7,590 nt of DNA from an uncultured Eubacteriales bacterium. GTDB lineage: Bacteria > Bacillota > Clostridia > Lachnospirales > Lachnospiraceae. Below are positions 1-5,252 of this stretch, piece after piece (the first letter of the stretch is position 1; each line of letters opens with the position of its first letter). The notes beneath the pieces are model-generated. The model saw only the letters and a program-made list of their open reading frames with translations, made no database searches and was not told where the DNA came from. Where the stretch lies: assembly GCA_900313855.1 (NCBI GenBank), contig OMSZ01000325.1, positions 1-7,590 on the forward strand, written 5' to 3'. A program made the position numbers and the translations under genes.

Positions 1-2011
1 CCATTGTTCCAAGTGTCGGAGCACCATTTAACATGAACTTCATGTTACCTGTTCCGGATGCCTCACGTGAAGCGGTTGAGATCTGCTCTGAAACATCTGC
101 TGCTGCGAAGATAAGCTCTGCGTTAGATACACGGTAGTTCTCGATGAATACAACCTTGATCTTACCCTTGATAGACTCATCATTGTTGATAACGTCAGCT
201 ACCGAATTGATGAGCTTGATGGTAAGCTTAGCTCTCTTATAACCAGCTGCTGCCTTAGCACCGAAGATAAATGTGCGAGGCACGATATCCTTCTCTGGAT
301 GCTCCTTAATCTCTGTATAAAGATGCATTACATGAAGGATGTTAAGAAGCTGTCTCTTATACTCATGTAATCTCTTAACCTGAACATCGAAGATAGATCT
401 AGGATCAACCTCAATTCCGTTATGCTCCTTAATATATGCAGCAAGACGAACCTTATTCTGATATTTGATGTTCATGAACTCCTGCTGGCATTTCTCATCA
501 TCAACGTAAACCTTAAGCTTAGCTATATGCGGAAGATCTGTGATCCACTCGTCACCGATCTTAGAGGTTACCCAGTCAGCAAGAAGCGGATTACCATGAA
601 GAAGGAAACGTCTCTGTGTAATACCGTTAGTCTTGTTATTGAACTGCTCAGGTCTCATCTCATAGAAGTCCTTAAGCTCACGTTTCTTAAGTATCTCTGT
701 ATGAAGGGCAGCAACACCGTTAACGGAATATGAACCTGCAATAGCAAGGTGTGCCATCTTAACCTGACCATCATAGAGGATAGCCATGCTCTTAACCTTA
801 TCAGGATTATTAGGATACTTCTCTCGTATCATATTAACAAATCTTCTGTCAATCTCCTCGATGATCTGATATACACGAGGAAGAAGTCTTGAGAAGAGCT
901 CGATCGGCCATTTCTCCAAAGCTTCTGACATGATCGTGTGGTTAGTATATGCGCATGTATGACATGTGATATCCCATGCATCATCCCACTCAAGTCCTTC
1001 CTCATCAACAAGGATTCTCATAAGCTCTGCAACAGTAACTGTCGGATGAGTATCATTTAACTGGAAGGTAATCTTCTTAGGAAGATCATGAATATCCTCA
1101 TTATTCTCCTTAAACTTCTTAAGAGCTGTCTGTATAGAAGCAGAAATGAAGAAATACTGCTGTTTAAGTCTAAGCTCTTTACCTGCATAGTGGTTATCAT
1201 TCGGATAAAGCACCTCAACAATTGTTCTTGCAAGATTCTGCTGCTCTACTGCCTTCTGATACTCACCTTTATCGAACGAATCAAGGTTGAAGTCTGAAAT
1301 TGCTTCAGCATCCCAGATTCTTAATGTATTAACTATGCTGTTACCATAGCCGATAACCGGAAGATCGTAAGGAATTGCGCGGATTGAAGAATAACCCTCC
1401 TGAACAAAATGGTTCTTGCCATCCTTATAATCTACCTTAACATGTCCGCCGAACTTAACCTCACAGGCATACTCATTACGACGAACCTCAAACGGATTAC
1501 CGTCTCTTAACCAGTCATCCGGTTTCTCAATCTGATAACCGTCCTGAATCTCCTGACGGAACATACCATAACGATAACGGATACCACAACCGTAAGCAGG
1601 ATAACCGAGAGTTGATAATGAATCAAGGAAACATGCTGCAAGTCTTCCAAGACCTCCGTTACCAAGCGCTGCATCCGGCTCCTGATCCTCGATCACATTA
1701 AGATCAAAACCGAGCTCATCAAGTGCTTCCTTAACCTCGTTATAATAGGTAAGATTGATAAGATTGTTACCAAGCGCTCTACCCATCAAAAACTCCATTG
1801 AAAGATAGTAAACTGTCTTAACATTCTTCTTCTCATACTCCTTGTGAGTAGCAATCCACTGATCGATAATGGTATCCTTGATAGCATAACATACTGCCTG
1901 GAATACCTGCTGCTGAGTAGCCTCATCAATCGTTCTACGATAAAGAGCCTTAACGTTACTTACTACCTCTTTCTTAAAAGACTCTTTGTCAAAATCTAAC
2001 TTTCTTGCCAT
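1..2011 (-). CDS. glgP: Glycogen/maltodextrin phosphorylase, C-terminus cut by window edge
   Basis: This PLP-dependent GT35 enzyme phosphorolyses alpha-1,4-glucan ends of glycogen or maltodextrin in the cytoplasm, releasing glucose-1-phosphate. The frame runs open from ATG 2011-2009 to the window edge, giving 670 codons; family members are usually about 800-830 residues, so roughly 150 are outside the window. Visible family motifs are YYLSMEFLMGR (about 68-78), ALGNGGLGRLAACFLDS (about 115-131), FQLNDTHPT in the middle, VKRLHEYKRQLLN (about 544-556) and EASGTGNMKF, whose Lys658 matches the PLP-binding lysine of the family. The fragment ends in NGAPTLGTM, just where the family continues with DGANVE. 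AGGAGG at 2023-2028 supports the start, although its 11-nt spacing is slightly long. No other glycogen gene is visible on the upstream side, so it appears to be read alone from its own promoter. Whether glycogen or maltodextrin is the main substrate (GlgP or MalP) cannot be told from the sequence. Confidence 0.96.
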   Translation of the reverse strand, partial: MARKLDFDKESFKKEVVSNVKALYRRTIDEATQQQVFQAVCYAIKDTIIDQWIATHKEYEKKNVKTVYYLSMEFLMGRALGNNLINLTYYNEVKEALDELGFDLNVIEDQEPDAALGNGGLGRLAACFLDSLSTLGYPAYGCGIRYRYGMFRQEIQDGYQIEKPDDWLRDGNPFEVRRNEYACEVKFGGHVKVDYKDGKNHFVQEGYSSIRAIPYDLPVIGYGNSIVNTLRIWDAEAISDFNLDSFDKGEYQKAVEQQNLARTIVEVLYPNDNHYAGKELRLKQQYFFISASIQTALKKFKENNEDIHDLPKKITFQLNDTHPTVTVAELMRILVDEEGLEWDDAWDITCHTCAYTNHTIMSEALEKWPIELFSRLLPRVYQIIEEIDRRFVNMIREKYPNNPDKVKSMAILYDGQVKMAHLAIAGSYSVNGVAALHTEILKKRELKDFYEMRPEQFNNKTNGITQRRFLLHGNPLLADWVTSKIGDEWITDLPHIAKLKVYVDDEKCQQEFMNIKYQNKVRLAAYIKEHNGIEVDPRSIFDVQVKRLHEYKRQLLNILHVMHLYTEIKEHPEKDIVPRTFIFGAKAAAGYKRAKLTIKLINSVADVINNDESIKGKIKVVFIENYRVSNAELIFAAADVSEQISTASREASGTGNMKFMLNGAPTLGTM

Positions 2012-2038
2012 ACTACAATTATCCTCCTTATGACCAAA

Positions 2039-2169
2039 ATGAGATCCTGAAATATCTCATCCTTTTTTGCGGGAATATCATCTTAAATAATATCATCTTG
2101 TAAGTAATATCATCCTATAAGATATATACTCCACGTACGGAAATGCATTTTAAATCAGGCAGTTCCGTA
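2039..2169 (-). promoter_or_regulatory. Structured leader of the phosphorylase gene
   Basis: Between the predicted start of transcription and the ribosome site lie two perfect 7-bp inverted repeats. One is TACGGAA/TTCCGTA at 2136-2142 and 2163-2169 with a 20-nt spacer; the other is ATGAGAT/ATCTCAT at 2039-2045 and 2054-2060 with an 8-nt loop. Between them, the minus strand carries three copies of GATGATATT at 2106-2114, 2089-2097 and 2074-2082, 17 and 15 nt apart start to start. None of the hairpins is followed by a T-run on the minus strand, so they do not look like terminators of the upstream gene. The role is unknown: operators, an RNA element or chance in AT-rich sequence are all possible. 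It matches no riboswitch class I recognise. Confidence 0.35.
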
Positions 2170-2183
2170 AACAACCGATATAT

Positions 2184-2212
2184 ATTTTACCAAAAAATCA
2201 CATATTTCACAA
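2184..2212 (-). promoter_or_regulatory. Predicted sigma-A promoter of the phosphorylase gene
   Basis: On the minus strand TTGTGA (2207-2212) and TAAAAT (2184-2189) are separated by exactly 17 nt. They match the vegetative consensus at 4/6 and 5/6 positions. Transcription would begin near 2177, giving a leader of about 165 nt. A weaker alternative lies 37 nt downstream: TTGTTT (2169-2174), a 16-nt spacer, then TAAAAT (2147-2152). The promoter sits within 50 nt of the end of the upstream amidase gene, which has no obvious terminator here. Confidence 0.5.
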
Positions 2213-2232
2213 GTATTTCTTTACTTTTCAAT

Positions 2233-4002
2233 TCACCTTTTCTTGGTTCGTACGCCTTTTTTGTTAACGTAGTAATCGTCTATCCATTTACTCTTAGCCA
2301 TCTTACCGGTTTCTTCATCAAAATAGTAATATTTACCCTTGATCTTCTTCCAACCGGTCACCATTTCGCCCGAACCTTTAGCGAAATAATACTTCGCACC
2401 TTTATACTTAACCCAGCCATATTGCTCATAGGCTTTCTTACCATAGAAATATGTCTCTCCATCAATGACCACCATCTTATTCCTTGCAGCCACACCGGTT
2501 TTTTGATCAAAATAATATTCCTTATTGCGTATAGTCTGCGCACCGTATAACATCTTTCCCGTATCCGGATCAAAGCCGTAATACTCCGAACCGATCTTAC
2601 ATACACCCGATGCCACATTCGTATTGCTTGTTACATAATAAATGCTGCCGTCGATCGTATGGAAACCTTTCTTAAGTTTACGCCCATTACCATCATACAG
2701 ATGAGTTCTTATCCCATCCGTGTGCTTTGCAGCCTTAACTAAAGTTCCGTTACCACGTGCCAGATAATCATACCCGTTAAGTTCAAACTCTCCGACAACC
2801 ATCTCTCCTGTAGAAGGATTAAGATAGAATGAATTTCCATCTATATTGAGCATTCCCTTTTGCAGCTGCCCGTTTTTTTCACTAAAATAGAACCATGTAT
2901 TATCAAATTTCACCCAGCCGCCAACCTTACTACCTTCCGCAGTCTTATAATAGGTTGCGCCGTTTTCCTCAACAAATTCGCCATCAACAACCTTCTTTGA
3001 TAAATGATAATAGTCAATAACAGCTTCCGCATCAGCCTTTCCGACCTTCTCTCTTTTTGCCCGGGTCTTGAAAAACTTCTTGCAATCGGATGCACTTGTA
3101 ATATACCCATGCTCTATAATCACACCCGGAATTCTGTCAACAACTCCACGTCTTACGATTGCATAGTAATCACATACTTTACCGTTAGGATATCTGCTTC
3201 CGGATCCGGATTTCCTTAACAAAAAACCTTTGTTGGCTATCCCTATTGCCTTAAGCTTCTTAAGCGCCACTCTTCCAAAACCCTGTGTCTGTCTGCAGAT
3301 CTCCGAATGATAACCCGAATCATAAGCAACTAACGCGTTAGCTCCGTTACTGTAACCTGCATTAATATGTATACTCACAAGAAAATCCGCTTCAAGGTCA
3401 CAGGCGTAATTGCTTCTCGCATACAGACAGTCACTGCCTGAAACCAAAGATCTGCAGCAGCCTCCATCTTCTCTTGTCATATATACTGTAATGTCGCCAT
3501 AATCTGTCAACGCCTCACAAAAGGCATTGGATATATCCATATTCACAACTTCTTCTTTGAGTCCATTTCCTCTCGCGCCGGGATGTATGTTACAGTGCCC
3601 CGGATCAATGACCAACACCTTAGCATCAGCCGGCGAAAGACCGGTCACAAGAATACCGTACGAGTTAAACGTCGGTTCTACACTCTGTGCTGTCGTTGCC
3701 TGTGTTGTCGATGTCGTAGAGGTTTGTGCTGTTGTCGATGTGCTGCTCTGTGTTCCACTCTGCGCCGCTGTCGATGTGCCGCTCTGCGTTCCGTTCTGTG
3801 CTGTTTTAGATGTGTCGCTCTGCGTTCCGTTCTGCACTGCTGCCGATGTGCCGCTCTGTGTTCCGTTCTGTGCTGTTGTCGATGTGTCGCTTCCCTCTGC
3901 AGAAACAGTCACCACAGCAGACGGTGCTGCCATAGACATCAACATTGCCGCCAACATACAATAACATATTATTAAAGCTACATTTTTCTTAATTCTTATC
4001 AA
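2233..4002 (-). CDS. Secreted N-acetylmuramoyl-L-alanine amidase (Amidase_3) with cell-wall-binding repeats
   Basis: This is a 589-residue exported zinc amidase that would cut the bond between N-acetylmuramic acid and the stem peptide of peptidoglycan. Residues 1-35 form a signal peptide (basic start, hydrophobic core ALIICYCMLAAMLMSMAA), with likely cleavage after VTVSA. Residues 34-107 are a Thr/Ser/Gln-rich linker containing 12-residue repeats. Residues about 127-335 are the Amidase_3 domain: VIDPGHCN (His136), GLKEEVVN (Glu150 or Glu151) and SIHINAG (His212) supply the expected zinc ligands, and VIIEHGYIT (Glu297) the catalytic glutamate. From about 341 to the end there are about eleven aromatic, glycine-rich repeats of roughly 20 residues, such as WKKIKGKYYYFDEETGKM, of the choline/cell-wall-binding type. 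Their ligand (choline, other teichoic-acid groups or glucan) cannot be read from sequence. The start is a TTG with GGAGG 7 nt before it; no ATG would keep the signal peptide. It probably acts in cell separation, wall turnover or autolysis. Confidence 0.93.
   Translation of the reverse strand: MIRIKKNVALIICYCMLAAMLMSMAAPSAVVTVSAEGSDTSTTAQNGTQSGTSAAVQNGTQSDTSKTAQNGTQSGTSTAAQSGTQSSTSTTAQTSTTSTTQATTAQSVEPTFNSYGILVTGLSPADAKVLVIDPGHCNIHPGARGNGLKEEVVNMDISNAFCEALTDYGDITVYMTREDGGCCRSLVSGSDCLYARSNYACDLEADFLVSIHINAGYSNGANALVAYDSGYHSEICRQTQGFGRVALKKLKAIGIANKGFLLRKSGSGSRYPNGKVCDYYAIVRRGVVDRIPGVIIEHGYITSASDCKKFFKTRAKREKVGKADAEAVIDYYHLSKKVVDGEFVEENGATYYKTAEGSKVGGWVKFDNTWFYFSEKNGQLQKGMLNIDGNSFYLNPSTGEMVVGEFELNGYDYLARGNGTLVKAAKHTDGIRTHLYDGNGRKLKKGFHTIDGSIYYVTSNTNVASGVCKIGSEYYGFDPDTGKMLYGAQTIRNKEYYFDQKTGVAARNKMVVIDGETYFYGKKAYEQYGWVKYKGAKYYFAKGSGEMVTGWKKIKGKYYYFDEETGKMAKSKWIDDYYVNKKGVRTKKR
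3724..3903 (-). repeat. 36-bp in-frame tandem repeats coding the amidase linker
   Basis: Four 36-bp units (3724-3867) encode 12-residue units of the form NGTQSGTSxxxQ at residues 46-57, 58-69, 70-81 and 82-93. A more degenerate fifth unit, at residues 34-45 (3868-3903), lies next to the signal peptide cleavage site. The units are similar at DNA level as well as protein level, consistent with fairly recent duplication. The product would be a flexible, possibly glycosylated spacer between the signal peptide and the catalytic domain. The copy number may vary between strains. Confidence 0.85.
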
Positions 4003-4009
4003 AACTCTT

Positions 4010-4014
4010 CCTCC
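4010..4014 (-). promoter_or_regulatory. Ribosome binding site selecting a TTG start
   Basis: GGAGG on the minus strand ends 7 nt before TTG at 4002-4000. No in-frame ATG lies between this site and the signal-peptide core, so the site fixes the rare start codon of the amidase. Confidence 0.8.
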
Positions 4015-4025
4015 GTAACTTTTAT

Positions 4026-4041
4026 CTTCAATCTATTGAAG
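4026..4041. promoter_or_regulatory. 16-bp palindrome in the amidase leader, operator-like
   Basis: CTTCAAT and ATTGAAG form perfect 7-bp arms around a 2-bp centre. The element lies just upstream of the amidase ribosome site and about 55 nt downstream of the predicted transcription start. The tight centre fits a dimeric DNA-binding protein better than an RNA hairpin, which would have to open the inner pair. The regulator is unknown. Confidence 0.35.
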
Positions 4042-4102
4042 GTATTATCATCATCGTTGCAATTCCCATAAAATCTCAAATGGACTTTTTCAGGAACAAT
4101 TC

Positions 4103-4132
4103 ATTATAACCGACATACACCTGTGTTTTCAA
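4103..4132 (-). promoter_or_regulatory. Predicted sigma-A promoter of the amidase gene
   Basis: On the minus strand TTGAAA (4127-4132) and a perfect TATAAT (4103-4108) are separated by 18 nt. This is the best promoter match in the window. Transcription would start near 4096, giving a leader of about 93 nt. Confidence 0.65.
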
Positions 4133-4175
4133 GGGGAAAATGTGGATAAATAATGCATAATATCGTTAGTTTTAG

Positions 4176-4204
4176 TTGAATTTATCCCAAATTGATAGTA
4201 GAAT
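4176..4204 (+). promoter_or_regulatory. Predicted sigma-A promoter of the PH-domain gene
   Basis: TTGAAT (4176-4181) and TAGAAT (4199-4204) are separated by 17 nt, matching the consensus at 4/6 and 5/6 positions. Transcription would start near 4211, leaving a leader of about 124 nt before the chosen ATG. Confidence 0.5.
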
Positions 4205-4324
4205 ATATAAGAATGATACGTCACCTATATTTATGTACACATGTAACAGATTATATGTGATGACAACGCATGCAGGAAATAACTGCGAAAACCTAATAAA
4301 TATTGGATTTATTATCTAAGAAAT

Positions 4325-4330
4325 GGAGGA
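4325..4330 (+). promoter_or_regulatory. Ribosome binding site that decides the PH-gene start
   Basis: GGAGGA lies 4 nt before ATG 4335-4337 and overlaps an earlier in-frame ATG at 4323-4325. That earlier ATG has no Shine-Dalgarno sequence of its own, so the downstream ATG is the likely start. Confidence 0.75.
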
Positions 4331-4334
4331 TATT

Positions 4335-4727
4335 ATGGATTATTTATGGCAGGATAGAAAGAGAACCTTATTCGGCTTACCTCTTTCATTTACCAAATAC
4401 GCTCTTACAGAAGAAAGACTTTTCATTGAACGTGGATTTCTCAACAAGAAGGAGGATGAGGTAAGATTATACCGTATTATGGATGTATCTCTTAGCCGCT
4501 CCTTCGGTCAGAGAATTTTCGGCGTGGGTACAATACATTGCTGCTCGGCAGATAAGAGTATGCGGGATTTCGATATCTTAAGCATCAAAAATCCCAAAGA
4601 TGTGAAGGAACAGTTATCTGAACTTGTTGAGAAGCAGCGTGATTCCAAGAGAGTGACCAACCGTGAATTCATGACGGGAGCTCATGACTTGGATGACGAT
4701 TATGACGATGACGATCACATTCATTGA
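4335..4727 (+). CDS. Small bacterial PH-domain protein (bPH_2/DUF304-like) with acidic tail
   Basis: This 130-residue protein has no signal peptide or membrane segment, so it should be cytosolic. Residues about 20-100 follow the bacterial PH-fold pattern: YALTEERLFIERGFLNKKEDEVRLYRIMDV, with its first copy near 22-51, then RIFGVGTIHCCSADKSMRDFDILSI and a closing helix DVKEQLSELVEK. Related domains occur in membrane proteins of the YdbS/YdbT type and in short soluble proteins like this one; their ligands are mostly unknown, so no specific function can be given. The C-terminus is strongly acidic (DLDDDYDDDD) and ends in HIH, and it is probably disordered. An in-frame ATG at 4323 would add four residues, but the ribosome site favours 4335. 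The gene is transcribed away from the amidase and converges on the coiled-coil gene. Confidence 0.8.
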   Translation: MDYLWQDRKRTLFGLPLSFTKYALTEERLFIERGFLNKKEDEVRLYRIMDVSLSRSFGQRIFGVGTIHCCSADKSMRDFDILSIKNPKDVKEQLSELVEKQRDSKRVTNREFMTGAHDLDDDYDDDDHIH

Positions 4728-4744
4728 TCACAGGCTCTGATCAA
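4724..4744 (+). repeat. Inverted repeat over the stop codon of the PH-domain gene
   Basis: TTGATCA (4724-4730) and TGATCAA (4738-4744) form a perfect 7-bp stem with a 7-nt loop, and the TGA stop lies in the first arm. The downstream sequence is not T-rich, so it is not a standard intrinsic terminator. It may protect the mRNA 3' end or be incidental. Confidence 0.4.
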
Positions 4745-4839
4745 TAGTAAAGATGAGATACTCGTTAATCAGATAAACTTTTTAAATTCCATTAAAATTC
4801 TATGGATTTACATCTGTTCAATAACAATAATTACAAGAA

Positions 4840-4879
4840 AAATGGAAGGCATATCTCTATTCCGATATGCCTTCCATTT
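4840..4879. terminator. 16-bp hairpin, probable intrinsic terminator between convergent genes
   Basis: A perfect 16-bp stem (4840-4855 with 4864-4879) closes an 8-nt loop. On the minus strand it runs into five T, a C and two more T, which is a good intrinsic terminator for the coiled-coil gene. On the plus strand the following sequence is T-rich but broken by C, so it may also stop transcription from the PH-domain gene. The plus-side arm codes the last residues of the coiled-coil protein, and its TAG stop lies in the loop. Confidence 0.8.
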
Positions 4880-5129
4880 CTTTCTCCTTAGCTGCAAGCT
4901 CACGCCTTAATCGTCTGACTTCCCCCTCTAATCTCTTGATCTTTCTCTCAATTCTTAATTCTTCCTCTCTGGCGAGAAATTCTTGTAACTCTTTCTCCTT
5001 TTGCTTGCGTTCAAATCGCATTCTTACACCCTTCCAGATATCGTCCATGATTCTCTGTACGGGTTCCGGATATACCGGTGGTTCTTCAAAACTGCTGTAA
5101 TTAAAAACCTCGTCTTTAATAAAATACAT
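4857..5129 (-). CDS. Unrecognised 90-residue coiled-coil protein
   Basis: I do not recognise this family. The first third is mixed, with Pro/Glu-rich EEPPVYPEP at about 15-23, followed by a short helix-like segment, VQRIMDDIWKGV. From about residue 37 to 86 the chain is almost purely charged (Arg, Lys, Glu) with regularly spaced Leu and Ile, as in a long coiled coil; it probably oligomerises or pairs with another protein. There is no signal peptide, membrane segment or cysteine. The ATG at 5129 has only a weak ribosome site (AGGG about 11 nt upstream). Support for a real gene comes from the coiled-coil composition, a plausible upstream promoter and a terminator built onto its last codons. It lies 123 nt downstream of the NusG-like gene on the same strand, so the two may be partly co-transcribed. 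It could also be a remnant of a larger gene. Confidence 0.6.
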   Translation of the reverse strand: MYFIKDEVFNYSSFEEPPVYPEPVQRIMDDIWKGVRMRFERKQKEKELQEFLAREEELRIERKIKRLEGEVRRLRRELAAKEKEMEGISE

Positions 5130-5215
5130 AATGTTGCCAACCCTGATTCCCTTTCTATATCATCCAGTCAATCCAGCGGCACAGCGAATCCCAGCCCGCA
5201 TCTGACATGGGACAC

Positions 5216-5244
5216 AGTTTAACACATGTCGCAGCATTATTCAA
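5216..5244 (-). promoter_or_regulatory. Possible promoter of the coiled-coil gene
   Basis: On the minus strand TTGAAT (5239-5244) and TAAACT (5216-5221) are 17 nt apart, each matching consensus at 4/6 positions. Transcription would start near 5209, giving a leader of about 80 nt. The inverted repeat GACATG/CATGTC at 5204-5209 and 5225-5230 surrounds the -10 region and could be an operator. Both the promoter and the operator are weak calls. Confidence 0.3.
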
Positions 5245-5252
5245 CTACAAAT

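Larger units (their letters stand above)
4003..4334. other. Divergent intergenic region between amidase and PH-domain genes
   Basis: This stretch of about 330 nt holds no gene that I can support. It is AT-rich and contains two back-to-back promoters about 45 nt apart (-35 boxes at 4127-4132 on minus and 4176-4181 on plus), the palindrome at 4026-4041, and ribosome sites for both flanking genes. Between the promoters, 4141-4149 matches the DnaA-box consensus exactly (TTATCCACA on the minus strand). I see no second good box nearby. The leader of the PH gene, about 4211-4324, contains only weak partial inverted repeats. Confidence 0.7.

Noticed and set aside
422..1297. Short reading frames on both strands within the phosphorylase region
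   Set aside because: All lie inside the phosphorylase frame, which is continuous and carries the family motifs.
2039..2060. Hairpin considered as the terminator of the amidase gene
   Set aside because: It is next to the phosphorylase ribosome site and is not followed by a T-run on the minus strand. Only the plus strand shows T after it, and no plus-strand gene ends there.
2143..2550. Plus-strand reading frame of 135 codons at the 3' end of the amidase gene
   Set aside because: It is antisense to well-supported cell-wall-binding repeats, and its hydrophobic composition is what that complement would give.
3724..3903. Possible CRISPR-like array
   Set aside because: The units are contiguous and in frame without unique spacers, and they encode a Thr/Ser-rich linker.
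3527..3975. Two long plus-strand reading frames, Cys- and Val-rich with internal repeats
   Set aside because: They run antisense to the amidase linker and owe their length and repeats to the 36-bp units of that gene. The composition is not protein-like, and they lack a convincing ribosome site.
4211..4270. Possible riboswitch in the PH-gene leader
   Set aside because: Only weak pairing with mismatches can be drawn (GTCA/TGAC and TATA-rich arms), and it resembles no known class.
4867..5222. Two plus-strand reading frames opposite the coiled-coil gene
   Set aside because: Ser/Leu-rich composition is the complement of Arg/Lys/Glu codons. The minus frame has the better promoter, coiled-coil pattern and terminator.
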